From assembly GCF_965363235.1 (NCBI RefSeq), contig NC_134843.1:4402001-4466000 (forward strand): a stretch of 64,000 bases of DNA, in the 5' to 3' direction. A program made the translations under genes and the position numbers. This DNA is from Mytilus galloprovincialis (Eukaryota > Mollusca > Bivalvia > Mytilida > Mytilidae). A model generated the notes under the pieces. The model was given only the letters and a program-made list of their open reading frames with translations, ran no database searches and was not told where the DNA came from. Below, piece after piece: positions 33,863-47,900 of this stretch (positions are counted from its first letter, which is position 1; each line of letters opens with the position of its first letter).

Positions 33863-36800
33863 TAGTTACTGATTTGGACAGACTCTTTTCAAACTTCTCT
33901 AGAAAATGGAAATACAATAACACAAAAAGGAGGTTCAAAGCCAAGTCTGGTGGGATGACCTGGTTTTTTTCTGATCTAGTTTAAATCCATTGCATCAATT
34001 ATTTTTGAGACAGATGTCCATTTTTTATCTATAAATGAACCGTTGAAAGGCAATTTATTACATCATTTATTTTTTGAGACAAAATGTTGAAAAAAATTAT
34101 TCAAGTGAAAAACATAAATAACAAATGAGAATATTCTATACCTGCTGATTTAAACATATTCCTTTATAAATATATTTCAGTGTAATTTGAAGGAAAAGCT
34201 GTTGCCTATTAAGACTAACAGCTATACTTAATGTAGACCAAGGAACGTTTCATTTTAAAAAAGGATTTCATTTATTTAATGTTCAAATAATGCTACTTTA
34301 TTTGTAAAAATTACAATGAAAAAAAATCTTGTCATAAAAATCTTTCACCTATGCACATGTGCACCATGGGCAAGAGAAACATGGTTCATTGAAACTTGAA
34401 GAACAAAAAATAATTGTAAACCACATGTAAAAGTGTGATGAAAATGCGACATCAACTTTCATTACTGGAATTTAATGACTCTAAGGTTGAACATCTGAAA
34501 AATCCTTTTACCTCTTCTTATAAAGTTGAGATATGTCTAAAGGCTTTTTTCTAAGCTAAGACATTTTAAAATATTGTGGTTCAGGGTGTCATAATAAATA
34601 AATGTTCACCAGTTAATAAAAGCTTATTTAGACTTGTCCTTTATCATATGAATCACAAACTAAATTGGGTTCCTTGCATTGAGACACAGTTAAAAGGATT
34701 GTTGACCCATTTGCAAATAGATTTTTTTTTTAGCATGTTGATGATGGGGCTAATCATTTAAATTTTTGTCCAGTTCTATTTTAGAAATGGTTGTAGCCAT
34801 TGTAAATGATTGCAGCTGATCAACAAATAACCTGAATTCTTATCACAATATAAGAATCAATAATGTTATATAAGCTAAATGTCTGCATTTTCAATATTTC
34901 TTAAAATAAATATGTAATTTAACAGAATTTATAACTTTTAATATAAAAAAAGCCATATTGGTAGATCAGTGGTAATATAAATATAAAATTAAAACTATAA
35001 TTAAACTAGGAATGTATTTATTAGTTGTTGTCTGACACTTTATTTCTAGTTGATACTAGACACGTACACCTTGCAAACATTCCACACACCTAATATAGTC
35101 GACCTTTTGAATATACAGAACTTGAAAAAACAGACCAAAACACAAATGACCAATGAACCATGAAAATGAGGTCAAGGTCAGATTCCATTTAGGGTTTTGT
35201 GTTCCATCTACATGTCTAGGACTTTCCTACTATAACAGAAAAAAAAAACAAGTCTCCCAAAGGGTTATTTGTGCTGAAAACTTTTAATTAACACCAAAAG
35301 TGAGCATCAAATGTGATATTCATTTAGGGAAAAACTAAATACTGCCCATAACAGCAACATATCGGGTTCATAGTACATCTTATATTTAATAAAATATCAT
35401 CTCTTTAAAATATAAATCCCAATGTAGAGGTGAACTTCAAATAATATTTTTTGCTACTGTTTTTGTAGATAATTACAGAGAAAACTTACAAAGATTAAAC
35501 ACATACCCTAAACATTATAGTTACACATCAAAACCATCTATTCTCCTTTGAGGTTTGACAAATTGCTTTCCTCCTTTAGTGTACAAATAACATTTGATCC
35601 ACTGATTTAAATTTTCAATTCTTCCATAAGGAAGTTCCGCAACTGAAGTTAACGTAATTTACATATTAAACAGACTTTTATTTAATGACCGCAGAAAAAT
35701 GGGAAATTGCGTAATAATTTATCATTTGATAGTATTACAACCTACAACTCAAGTGACTATATACTTATGCATAATCTGGTCCAATTACATTAAATTAGAC
35801 GAAAAAGATTGTCATATAAAAAACGCTTTGTATTTCAGATTAATTTCCCATATTTTCAAGGAGTAAGAATCTAAAACAACTGAAATTAATAGACATTTTA
35901 GATGAATGGTATATAATGGTTATAAAGATTAACACACATATTTTCATAAGTTCATGGCTAATACAGGATTAAGTGAAAGCCATATTTATGTTTTTAATCG
36001 GTTTTAATAGTTTTGTGGTAATCAAACCACACATTAACCTCTTATGCTGGAAAATATACAAGACGTATAGTCTACAATGGCAAATTTTCAAAAAAAAAAA
36101 TCGTTAATCTTTATTATGATAAATTATAATCTAGAGTCTGAAAATTCTTTAATAAAAATTTAATTTTTCAAAACTATTTTAAACTTTTTGTTATAACATA
36201 AGATAAATAAAACTTTCTCAATGTTGAGCAAAATTTGAATCAATGTTTATCATTTTGTTCCCAAAATAAATTGAACAGAATTGATGGTTACTTTGCCCCT
36301 TCAAAATACCTATTGGCCAAAACACCTTTTTAAGTAACATAATGAAATCATTTCTTCAAACTGTGAAAAAAAGTCCTTTGCTAGAGAATTTTTTTTGTTA
36401 GTACAAACTAGTGTTATGTAACAAAAATGTTTGTACAATCCATCATCAATGACCGAATTTCCGTTTCATAAAAAGATCGGTTAAATCTAACACCTAGTTG
36501 TCAAGTTCTACCGTATAAAAAGTTTGACGTGCTGCTATAGCTTTGTATACAACAGTGTGATCAAATTCTCGATAGATCTACATTTAGCACAGACTCACTT
36601 GTTGTACGTATTTATTGTAGTTGCAGTTTACCTTCCGAGAAAATCTGTATGCATCGTAACCTACGTGCAAACACTATGTCGATTTGACAAAATTTCAAAA
36701 TGATTCATGATTGTGTTCTATTCTAATGCATAGCAAATTCAATTAATTCATTAGAGCTTGGAAGAAGGTATAAAATTAAAAGAAAAGAAAAGATGAAACT

Positions 36801-36990
36801 CTATAAATGATTTTCATGTATTATAACATCATGTCATAACATGACGTCATACAAAAGTTTGGCATTTAGATCTGAGGTTATCAATAATAACTCTAAGAAG
36901 ATATTTTTTTTCCCTTTTTCAGCATATTGTAAAAATAAATTATTTTGTGAAAAGCATACTATTCATTATGTAAATCTATCTAATAAATAC
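33863..36990. other. Gene-free intronic interval
   Basis: AT-rich. One unit of the 147-bp repeat lies at about 35055-35190 ('ccatgaaaatgaggtcaagg'). No exon, RNA gene or clear element was seen elsewhere. Confidence 0.4.
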
Positions 36991-36999
36991 TTTATTTAA

Positions 37000-38330
37000 A
37001 GAGGGTAAAAAATCAGTTAGTACAATACTAATCTCCCCTGATGCCCTCTCAATAATTCAAAATATACAATAATATAATATATACATTTACATATATACTT
37101 TTTATGCAAAACAAAAGGTGAAAAACATACAGAATAGGTTCATGAACATATTTTGTTAATGTCAGATGTACAAGATAAATATATGGACTTTTATTTAATA
37201 GACCCTGTAAGTTTCATCTGATAATTACATTTTTATAGTTTAGAAACAAGAAATTATAAAAACTTTGTTTGAACTGTTCTATCGTTTTTATCTTTTTTAT
37301 TTGAACGGGACTGTTTCAAAGAACTGTTCCGGAGTATTGAAATGTTTTTTTTTTCATAAAATTTGTTCTCGGACGTGGTATGAAAAGACAATTATTGTCC
37401 GATGAACGCAAAGAATATCTTGCATTCACATTTTGGTTATTATTAAACAATTGACAAAGATAATCAGGTGCAAGACTATTTACACACTTATACTCCTTTG
37501 TGATATGTGATTCTTGTTTGAAAAGTTAACCATCCTAATTGTTTAAATAAAGTTTTTGATGGTGTGTCATATGATTTGTTAAGAATTATTCTGACTGCCC
37601 TTTTTAGCAATTTTAACATTTTTTCCATATTTAGATTACATATTTCAGTCCATATTGTACAACAATAATCAAAAAGAGGAAGTACATATCCATTATAAAA
37701 TAAACATAAACCTTTTCGTGGAATATAATGCTTTAATTGATTTAGTAAACCTAGTCTAGTACTAATCACAGTACATACTTTGTTTATTTGTTGATTCCAT
37801 GAAAGACAATCATAGATTATGATGCCAAGTAATTTTTCACTGTTTACATTTTCTAAAAGAATTCCACTATATTCTATCTTTAAAGTATCTTGTATGAAGC
37901 TTTCTATGTGAACTAACTAACATTGATTTGTATTTTTTAATATTTAGAATCATATCATTATTTTCACACCATATTTTAAAAGTTGCTATTTCATCATTAA
38001 GTTTATCACATATATCATCAACGGAATTTGAAGAGTATTTAAAAGTTGTGTCACCTGCATACAAATCAGGCTTTGTATGATTTAGCTGAAGTGGGAGATC
38101 ATCAATATATAAAAGAAATAATAAAGGGTCTAGAATACTACCCTGTGGTACACTAAATGTTACTTTTTTTTTCTGAAGATATGTTGTTTATTTTATTACT
38201 TTTTGAGACCTGTTTGATAAATATGATTTGATCCATTCAAAAGAAAGAGAATCAAACTTATACATTTTTAATTTTGAAAATAAAATTGAGTGATTTACGA
38301 TATCTATATAGAAGACTATGTGGTATGGCC
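37000..38330 (-). pseudogene. Decayed LINE reverse transcriptase, CR1/Jockey-like style
   Basis: On the minus strand, from about 38160, the reading is 'PQGSILDPLLFLLYIDDLPL' and then 'DLYAGDTTFKYSSNS' (the YADD box, here YAGD). 'ENNDMILNIKK' follows (38064-37867), then the thumb region 'LGLLNQLKHYIPRKGLCLFY' (37769-37488). The C-terminal 'ARYSLRSSDNNCLFIPRPR' and 'FQYSGTVLWN' come last (about 37430-37300). Stops and frameshifts separate the parts, including slippage in a long A-run near 37345-37355, and no endonuclease region is seen. The RT end 'YSLRSS...PRP...YSG..LWN' is typical of LINEs of this kind in invertebrates. The element is 5'-truncated and dead, and lies in the same orientation as the host gene. 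Confidence 0.8.
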
Positions 38331-38500
38331 TTTGCTCATTGTGGAGGGCAGTACAGTGACCTATAGACAGGCTATAGTTGTTAATTACTGTGTCATTTGC
38401 TCTGTGATAAAGACCGTACTTTGACTTATAATGGTTTACTTTTAGAAATTGTTACTTGCATGGAGAGTTGTCTCATTGACACTCATACCACATCTTCTTA
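38325..38500 (+). repeat. Dispersed repeat next to the exon donor at 38525
   Basis: 'tatggcctttgctcattgtg', 'cctatag(a/t)' phrases, 'tataatggtttactttt' and 'gtctcattgacactcatacc' belong to the abundant family also at 431-570 and 62400-63070. It ends only about 25 bases from the 5' splice site of the middle PPxY-gene exon. Confidence 0.65.
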
Positions 38501-38525
38501 AAACTTTATACACAACAAAACCCAC

Positions 38526-38698
38526 CTCTGATCCTTGAGACTGAGGTCTTAATTGTCGATGTTCCACTCCTCGATCACGACTGCGCCACCTACGTAACAT
38601 ACGAGCTGTAGATCGACAGGGACACACAACACAGATAAACACAGCCAGTACGGGCATCAAAACAACAATCACTATAATCACAACTATCTTTGATATAG
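38526..38698 (-). CDS. Internal exon of the PPxY gene: transmembrane segment
   Basis: This 173-bp exon encodes the membrane anchor. On the minus strand the acceptor reads 'tttgttatttcag|CT ATA TCA', giving 2 bases that complete the codon begun by the C at 62192. The donor is TCAGAG|GTGGGT in phase 0. The protein runs 'ISKIVVIIVIVVLMPVLAVF', then 'ICVVCPC', a hydrophobic helix ending in three Cys that could be palmitoylated. A strongly basic 'RSTARMLRRWRSRDRG' follows, the usual positive-inside signature of a type I protein. The frame stays open past the donor into a repeat-derived tail (VYKVLRRCG...), which would be read only if the intron were retained. The ATG inside the hydrophobic stretch is not a plausible start. 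Confidence 0.75.
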
Positions 38699-38699
38699 C

Positions 38700-41600
38700 T
38701 GAAATAACAAAATATTATCATCTTAGACATCTGGAATAATTATAAATCCATCACATACAGACGACAAACATTATTGTCTTCAAAGCAAAACATATATATA
38801 TATCCCCCCCCCCTTTTATGAAGTACAAATTTTCTGTAGGCTTGTATGCCGACTACAGTAAAGCCACGAAGATACCAAATTTTCTCAATCCATGAAAATT
38901 GGTACCCACGAAAATGAATGAATCCACAGTAATGATAGACATGATATTGTAGATCTATTCTAAACTATTCATCAATATAAAATAGCATCGCATAAAAGGA
39001 TCAGAGCAAGATGTCACAGAACAGCTGATGAAACATCTTGGATGAGTTGTGTCTAGTAAAAGAGCATACTGAATATCATGATTCATTTGTCATATCTTAC
39101 TAACTCAATGGAATAGAGGGATACATGTAGAGTTGTAGATTCACCTGAGGATTGCCGATTGACTGCAATTGATTTTTAAAAGGAGCAGGATGCCTTGTTA
39201 TCTTAGGATAGGATCAAGATGACCTACCATAGGTATGTTAGGATTTTAAAATGTACAGTTTCATGAACATTTGATACATCAAATTTTTCAGTTCAGGGGG
39301 ATTAAATGCAGGAAATACTCAATAGAGTGAAAATCCTTCTGTTGCAAAGTTGACACATCATAGTTTGTAATTGTACTAGGTTTGGTTTACATTATACAAG
39401 CTGAGGCAGTCAGTGGGCCCCACTTATGAAAATTTTTTGGATTCGCCACCACTGTAGATCATTGAGCAAATATGCTGCATGTTTTTTCCCTTTCCGGTTC
39501 TCAAGAACAAAATGGGTTTTGTCAGATGTACATACCATATATGTATAAACTATCAGTTGATTATCTTTTCTTAAGAGTTATTGAGATTGTTATTTTTCAA
39601 GTGGCAACATGTTATACCAGTTGGAGTGCTGGTTTTATTCCACATGCTTCTCTAATAATGTTTTTACTAGTCACTTTAATTATTACAATATGACAGATAT
39701 CAATGTTTATTTATGAAAACATGAGGTCATATGTGCACTCATAAATTATCAAATTTGAGTACATATGCACTGCCTTGAGAGTGAATAGAAGCCATTCAAA
39801 TCCATTGGTTTTATGACCCATGTGTCTAGCATTTGTGAATAAGATATTTCACCTCTCTTCTCTGTGTCAAGAAACATTTAGCACCTTAGTCTGAGTTATA
39901 TCTCCTTTGGAAAGAATGTCACCCAACAATTACCACTCTCAAGTTTGAGCTATATATTTTACTTGGGAAATGATCATCACTTAGATCTCAACATTATACT
40001 ACGTTTTTCAATGGATTCATTTTGAATGTAATTTCTGAAATCATATTTTTCAAAAATACAGCTTGATGTGTTCTGTTTTATACAAAATTAAAAATGATTA
40101 CAAGCGACGGTGTCCAATATTCCTAGGCAGGTATCAAAAGTTATATGCTTGAAATGTCAGCTCCTTGTTTTGTTATAGAAAATTTATGGGGACTTTTGTA
40201 GTTGTATTTGTTCTTTGTTACTATTTATTGTGATATTAAGGTTTATGACCCCTTCTGTAGCCATTTTTGTACGAAATTTTCAAACTTTAATTGTATCAAA
40301 ACTACAGATATAATGAACAATAGAGGTAGGCCATTTTGTACATATACCAAGGGGAAACTTGATGCAATGCATAATTATTTACTGTTTCATTGCATTTAAT
40401 AGAAAAAGAGTACTTTGAGGCAAATAAACCAAGATTTTTATAGAAAATCCACAGCCTTTATTACAGAGATTTTTGTTATAAAATTTGAAACATAGATTAC
40501 TCACTTGCTTTTCTATGATGTGCTAGTGTTTATTTTTTACAAAAAGTTCTAACCAACCTGTAAATTGCAAAATACCTCGTGCTGAGTCACTAAAGTCGAG
40601 CGCACCCTAAAAGGTGTACTTGATTTGGTCTATATTTTAATTTGTTTTAACCAATAACTACAATAATAAACTTGTTTTAAGGATATCAATGCTAGCACTG
40701 CATGCAATAATCTTATTTCTATCAGCCATCAAATCGCCAAATATGAGAGTACAAGGAGAAAATTTCCATATGTTTAGCATTGAATCAACACAAGGGTACA
40801 TAATCCTTAAAAGAAGAAAATTTAAATTTGTTATTTTTACATGTTATCTGGGTGAAATGTTCTATAATCATCAGGTGTTAAAAGATCTTTTAAAAAAAAA
40901 TAATTAAAAAATGTCACATTATTCATAACTTATGGTGATCATTACAAAAATTTGCAAGCTTTCATTTTTTTTTACCTGAATCATCAAAATTCACCCAGGG
41001 ACAACAGATGTTATGGGTATTTAAATAATTAATGGTCATTTCCATATAAAAAAACAAATCTTTCATTGGACATTGCTTACAGTTCAAAGAACTGCATAAA
41101 TTATTGTATGCTAAGTCAAGTTAATGAAATTAACAAGTTTTGCTTTTGTTTGACATATTTGATATGTATCAGCTTTACTATGTGGCTTATCCCTAAATGA
41201 CCTTGTGACACACTTTTAAAGGTCAAGATATTTTGGCTAGACAGACAATGCTATGCAAATGAGACAAATATAAATACATGTTCATAGTTTATGGAGGGTA
41301 GACATTTCTTTTTTTTTTTTTTGTATTAACTGTCTTTCCTTAATGACATGGAAAAAGCATTTATAGTATTTTGCCTTTAGTTGAGAACATTTAAAATCAA
41401 TCAGTAAGATGAAAGGCAACCCACCTGTCCTACCTGTATCAAATTATGTGGTCTAGTCAAATTTACCTGTGTCCGAAAATCAGATCAATAAAAGATCATG
41501 GTCAAACCACAGAACCTTAATATAAATATAATCCATGTGGACGCCTACACAATGTGCAGTTACATAACCCAGGAGGAAACACAAAGTACTATTTTCCTGT

Positions 41601-41870
41601 TGGTGTAGAATGTGTGTCTCATTTTACTTCTATTATCCATAATATTCATCATACACACATAAATGATTAACTACTTTCAAATATATAAATATGATTTTAT
41701 CATGAATGATTAATGTCTGACTGACAGATGTCTTCTCTTTACTAGATGTAATCTGTAATGGAAACCAGGTACAACTGGCAGACAGGGAGGAAAGGGAACC
41801 TGTTTCAGATGGAAATTGTTCCTTGTTCAACTGAGACCAATTTTAAGGTCAATAAACTGTTTTCATCATG
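38700..41870. other. Intronic interval without recognised elements
   Basis: AT-rich, with a C-run at 38805-38814. A phrase at 38864-38930 ('agtaaagccacgaagatacc', 'ttggtacccacgaaaatgaa') reads like a diverged repeat. The frames at 39472-39693, 40202-40399 and 40689-40907 show no features that support coding. Confidence 0.35.
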
Positions 41871-41879
41871 TGAGTTGGA

Positions 41880-42300
41880 GATCCTCATAATAAGCTGACA
41901 ACATAGAAAACTAAAAACTGAGCAGCATGAACCCCACAACAAACTGGTGTTGATGTCAGGTGCCTTGGAAGGGTATGCAGATCCTACTCCACATGTGGCA
42001 CCCATTATGTTGCTCATGTTAGTACAAACTGGGTAATAAATCTAAATCGGTAGGTTACATTTGGGGAAAAAGGGACAGGATTGTAGTTAAGACATGTTGA
42101 AAATATATCCACTATCATCTGTGAACAGTCAAATTTGTAAAATTTACGAAGGGATGATTTCAACTTCACAACTTGGAAGCTACCCCTTTGCTTGTAGCTG
42201 TAAACCTCATTTATTGCTGATAAACTACTAATTTGGTCAAGCTTAAGAATCTGATTACTGGTATATAATTTCTTCTTAAAGTACAGAAACAATTCATTTT
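41880..42300 (-). mobile_element. Penelope-like element 3' end
   Basis: The minus-strand frame 42292-42014 contains 'VVKLKSSLRKFYKFDCSQMI', equivalent to 'LKSFLRKFYGRHHELVDRF' of the copy near 6180. It is followed at 42010-41890 by the conserved tail ('acatgtggagtaggatctgc' on the minus strand, then the 'ggggttcatgctgctcag' phrase). Only the C-terminal end and 3' tail are preserved. Confidence 0.65.
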
Positions 42301-43149
42301 GTAACTTTGTAGTTGGAAACCCTGTACAAAAGTGGTATAATCATTCCTGGACCTATCATATCTATGACTACTCTTATGTCCCCCACCCTTACAACTTATC
42401 AAGTTATCATTGTAACTTTACAACTGCTATATATGATTTGAAAGTTTAGGATTCAATAAAGTAGGAACTGCTTTCATCATTTCATCAAGCTACATTTCTG
42501 CTTTTGTTTTAGATTAAGGTTGGTTTTAAGTTTTCATCGTCATTACGACACGTTATATTCTATTTTTATCTACCATTTAGTGTCAAAATTAGAAAATATC
42601 TATTCTTAAAGTAATTCCAACAAACAAATATGGGATAACCCATTCCCAGCCTCTTCCAATAGCTATACTAACATACTGACAAAGCATTTACACAAACAAT
42701 GGGTGCAGTTATTGACCAGAAATTCTGTTTTAGACTGACATTATGTAATGAACAGCCCGAAACAACACATTATTACATAACAGCAAATTATGTATGATTT
42801 CCGTGGTAATTTGAGGTAAATTAAAGAAGACTGTCATTGGTTAACTTATCCTTAGATCTGTTCAAGTCTAAACCAGATAAAAGACATGAAAACTAGTCTA
42901 GTATAGTCCAAACCATCGAAACCTAATATTAAAAACCTCATTTTTTGGCTATACAACCTCACTTTATTTTTATCAGATTCTGTTCAGATATTGTTGGGAC
43001 TCCAATGTGTTCTAGGAGTTTTAGATTGGAAACATGCTTTATATGGCTTCCCCTTGTAAAGTCAAACATAAACATTGTTTTGCTATTTATCTCTTACTCT
43101 CAAATTCCCAACTTCGTTTGTTCAGAATCAAGTAATTTAGTCAAATGGG

Positions 43150-43400
43150 AAAGAGGGGCAAAAGATACCTGAGGGACATTCCTCATAGATCTAAAAGAAA
43201 CTGACAACGCCATGGCTAAAAATGAAAAGACAAACAGACAAATAATAGTACAGAAGACACACCATAGAAAACTAAAGACTAAGCAGCCCAGTTGCTGCAG
43301 CAAGGTAAGCAGATCCTGCTCCACATGGAAGTCGTCAAAGACTCCTATGTTAGTTATAATTTGATAATAAGATACCAAGTCAGACTCAAGCAAATGGAAC
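43150..43400 (-). mobile_element. Second Penelope-like 3' tail fragment
   Basis: On the minus strand the phrases 'catgtggagcaggatctgct', 'ttagttttctatggtgtgtc' and 'tttagccatggcgttgtcag' match the tail at 6345-6520. Little RT sequence is left. Confidence 0.55.
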
Positions 43401-44235
43401 TGTGTGTACCATCTAAATGATTTCTAGGTATTCAAATGACTTACTGTCAGTATGGATTCATTTATTTTCAAGGTCATAATTTTTGTTGATATTTGATTCC
43501 ATGGACTGGTCTTAACAATTTCTGTAAACAAAACTTATGAAAAATTTGTAATGTGTTGAATGTTTGAATATGTGGTTCACTTGTATCCACAGTAATTGCT
43601 TTCCAACAAATGATAATGAAATCACAGTACATAGATAGCAAACCAAGTCCAAATACCAGTCTGTGCTGACAACACCAGTTCAAAAGCTTGTTTGAAAAAT
43701 TTAACAAACGACTATTATATATCTGATATTCTACATGTTTAAATTTTTTTTAAAAGCTACAATACAAATGTCCCATTATTAAACAGCTAATAAATTAAAA
43801 AGAAAATTGTGCCCTTGGGCTACACAGTTAGCACGTCATCAGATATGTTTTGATGGATTGTATGTTATTCAAGAATTATATGTTAACAAGTCTCAACTTT
43901 ATAAAAAAGCATAAGATAGGTGCATATCAGTGTATAACTATGGCATATATATATGTATATACAGTCCAACCTGCTTTAAAGTTAAACTCTATTAAGTTTT
44001 TTTGCAGGTTATAATTCAAGTCCTGTTGTAGTATTTTGCACCTCAATTTCAAAGTTAGCACACTTGTCATAATCCAGACAGTTTTCAGAATTTTTCTTTG
44101 GTCCCAAGGCTGATCTCTATGTAGAGAAATGACTGTACAAAAGAAGAATGATTGCAATTATCCAATAAAGGAAAACCAGTATTTACACAATAAAAGGTCA
44201 CCATATGGTCATAACCAACAATCGCCAGTAATAAG

Positions 44236-44925
44236 AACTGCTATTCATGGTCAGCATACTCAGGACTGTGGTAAGTAGGACTGATATTCATTGTCAGCAA
44301 ACTCAGGACTGTGGTAAATAGGATTGATATTCATTGTTAGCATACTCAGGACTGTGGTAAATAGGACTGATATTCATTGTCAGCATACTCAGGACTGTGG
44401 TAAATAGGATTGATATTCATTGTCAGCATACTCAGGACTGTGGTAAATAGGACTGATATTCATTGTCAGCATACTCAGGACTGTGGTAGATAGGACTGAT
44501 ATTCATTGTCAGCATACTCAGGACTGTGGTAAGTAGGGCTGATATTCATTGTCAGCATACTCAGGACTGTGGTAAATAGGATTGATATTCATTGTCAGCA
44601 TACTCAGGACTGTGGTAAGTAGGGTTGATATTCATTGTCAGCATACTCAGGACTGTGGTAGATAGGACTGATATTCATTGTCAGCATACTCAGGACTGTG
44701 GTAAGTAGGGCTGATATTCATTGTCAGCATACTCAGAACTGTGGTAAGTAGGACTGATATTCATTGTCAGCATACTCAGGACTGTGGTAGATAGGACTGA
44801 TATTCATTGTCAGCATACTCAGGACTGTGGTAAGTAGGGCTGATATTCATTGTCAGCATACTCAGAACTGTGGTAGATAGGACTGATATTCATTGTCAGC
44901 ATACTCAGGACTGTGGTAAATAGGC
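44236..44925. repeat. Tandem array, 43-bp unit x 16
   Basis: The unit is 'ggactgatattcattgtcag' followed by 'catactcaggactgtggtaa' and 'ata'/'gta'. Sixteen copies of the 'ctcag(g/a)actgtgg' core were counted. Variants (aaata, agtag, agata; ggact, ggatt, gggct) are interspersed rather than grouped, in places with a two- or three-unit higher-order alternation. Confidence 0.9.
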
Positions 44926-47900
44926 AAATTCTAAAGAGACATGTTAGGGTCTAACTTTAGTCAAAACAAATATAAAGATACATGTAAATGGCAACCATCT
45001 GACAACACAATAACCTACAGTATGTTACCAATGTCTGAAGATTCATGTAAATGGCAACCATTCATTTATATATGTTTTATTTTCATAAAATTAAACCAAA
45101 TTTACTGGTCTGATTCTTTAATCTATTACGTTCTTCCCATATTTAGATTGTATAAATGTCTCCAATGATAAGGGATGGATATAGCAGTTCAATGAACTAT
45201 AATGCAAATAAATGATGCATGTCTGCTAAGGTGTTAAATTTTCAAACCTTTCCTAAAGGAGATCTCCATGGGAGTTTTACCACAACCTTTTTATGCTTGT
45301 TTCTGTATAAGAGTTTGTGTACGTGTAATGATATAGACTGAGAGACTTAATTCCTATTTAGACCACAAAAACCTCAAGGTCAAAGTCAAATTTCACGAAC
45401 AGACATTTAATGACTAATATGTCTGAAAAATTTCTTCATTTTTCAAAACAACTGTTTCACATGAATTTAAGAAACCACAATTGAAAGGAAGTTAGCTACA
45501 TCCATGATGGCCGGTACACTAGGCAGAGAAAGTAGGATTCTCTCTAGGGGGTGCCACAGAACTTTGGCAATAAGACTGGCAATCCAGTCAGTCAAGCAGG
45601 GTATGAACTAATTGATACACTAGTTAGTCACTGTGGTCTCTTATGGACTTTACTTCATAATTCCTTTTCAAATTCTGACAAGTTAGAAGGATCTGTGCTG
45701 GATAGAAATTGACCTTATGCAAGTGAATAAGAATTTGAAAGTCCTTTCATTTGGGGTTAATATTCAACAAATATTGATCAATATTTCAGTGAGATTTTTT
45801 TTTAATATAACAACCTCGAGATAACAACTGTCTGAATAAGACTGTATATAAGGTCAGTGAAGTGTTTCAGGACACACTACAAACTGAATGGGTCACTAAA
45901 CGCCGTAAGAACATAGATTTAGAGAGAGTACACACACTACGAACTGAATGGGACACTAAACTCTGTAAGAACCTGTATTTAGAGAGAGTACGGTAATGAC
46001 CTACATAACTGGTTCTATATTTATACTATTCTTTACAATTGGAGATTTTTATCTACAAAATCTTATAAACTACTTTGACAAGAAGACAATCTTTATTTAA
46101 ATACACTGTAGACTGCTCAAGGTCATATTGGTTGAATAAATCGTCTCATGAATAAAAATTCAAAGACAATTTCCTACTGTGTAGATTGATTAAAATAAAT
46201 ATCTTGTCATTCAGCATCAAATTAATCTTCGATTACATCAAGAAAAGTCTTTTTTAGACAGCTTAAAACAGTAGCAAATTATACTGATAATTACTAGAAG
46301 GACCCCAGCAAAGGTAATTTTGGAGTATTGCATACAATGCTAAAACAGAAGTAGCTATTATCTGGAATCTAGTTCAAACACATGTGAGCAACATTCTTGT
46401 TTAATGGAAGGTGATAAAACAATTTGCATCATTATGTTTTTTTTATGGCACATCAAAAACCCAAATGTAAAAACAGAATTCAATAGTGAATTACATCAGG
46501 TCGGTGACCTTACACATTGATATTTTTATTCAGTATAACAATTGTGATCAACATGTAGGCCTCACACAAAGATATGCATCCATTATTGCTTCAGGTGACA
46601 TTAATGTAAATGTGTAGTTTTGTTTGAAAGGTGAATTAAATAAGGTGACTGTAATACAGGAGTAAAAAAAATCTTTCTAATGGCAATGTTGATATCAGTC
46701 TTTTCCTCAACTTGTGGTTTTGTGGGAAAAAAGTATATGCTTTTGATTTAATGATGTACATCCTTCAAAGTTAAGCTGATATTTACTTTTCTCCTATTGA
46801 TGTGTTTGAGCCTTGACTTTCCTTTAGAATATTTTGTAGTTCGGTATTTTTGTTGTTTGACTTTTTCCTTATGAACAATTTTATGAAGTCCTGAATCCTT
46901 TCATCCAAGCATTAATAAAGTGACTGAAACTACAAGATGAGGCTTATAGAAGAAATGGTACCCATGTTACACTGCAGCAGATGTGTATCACGACAAGTAA
47001 TGTCTCTTTAGTGATGCTTTAAGGATCAATCATTCCAAAAAAACTAAACCTAATACAAACGTTGATAAAGCCATGAACCAACATTAAAGCCAAACTCAGA
47101 CAAAGAATCCAGCCATAAATAAAGGATCTTCTTCACTCATCCTCAACTCATCAAAAAAATATTAATCAGCTCTGTAATGTATATTTGGATTATAATTAAC
47201 ATGTAACAGACTTGCATCTTGCAACTTCACCAGATATTTTCAATAAAAAGCATTTTTTGGATTTCTTTTGGACGCCTAAGTTAGTATGACTCACAAACAA
47301 TCCGAAGTGATATTTTCCTAAAGTCTACAATAGGAGCCATTAATGGTATATACAACACATGTCTTTTTGAAGTGATACGAATCAAAAAACCAAAATTGAT
47401 ATAATTACAGGAAAAATTCATCAGACATGGGACATTTTTGTTAGCACTTATCTACGCTTTGGTAACAGTAGAAGAATCAATAGTTGGAATAAGCATGACT
47501 GGTTGTCTTTTTAGCGATCTCTGATACAAGCATACATAGCCAGACTGGAGGATGATTACCATCAGACAATTGCCATTATTATTTTCCACAAAAAGACATT
47601 ACCAGTATGACTGATGAAGATCAAAAGAAGCACTTGGCCAAGCCTAAAAGAGGATTACTAAACCATTCCCAAGGCTTATTGTATTTGTCTGCAGTCCACA
47701 AATTAACTTCAAGTCTCTATAGCTCCATATTAAATTTGTCTGCTTTTTGTGATGACACAGATAAAAAAATTAACTATGTTGGCATCATGCAAACAAAGAT
47801 TTCTGGATAGCAAATTAATTCTGTATTTGCCTACTAATGGAATTAAACATCCCCGCAAAAAATACAGGTTTTTCCAAGTAAATGCATCAACAATAAATAA

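Larger units (their letters stand above)
28458..38525 (-). other. 10-kb intron of the PPxY gene
   Basis: The interval is bounded by donor GAG|GTGGGT (38526/38525) and acceptor TCTAG|GTT (28458/28457), both phase 0. It holds a 44-bp two-copy duplication (29296-29384), a 35-bp array, a repeat with inverted ends, a 27-bp minisatellite, one 147-bp-type repeat unit and a LINE relic, listed separately where supported. The frames at about 29981-30346 on both strands show no motif and are not called. Confidence 0.65.

Noticed and set aside
33360..33944. Long overlapping open frames on both strands (170, 133 and 158 codons) with nine-residue peptide repeats
   Set aside because: They are a direct consequence of a 27-bp tandem repeat (multiple of three) without stops in three phases. 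No start context, splice signal or non-repeat coding flank is present.
38442..38681. A 79-codon stand-alone membrane peptide starting at the internal Met
   Set aside because: That Met lies inside the hydrophobic helix, there is a good acceptor upstream at 38699, and the last part of the frame is repeat sequence beyond a consensus donor.
44236..44925. CRISPR-like array
   Set aside because: The units are contiguous 43-mers without unique spacers, and the genome is eukaryotic.
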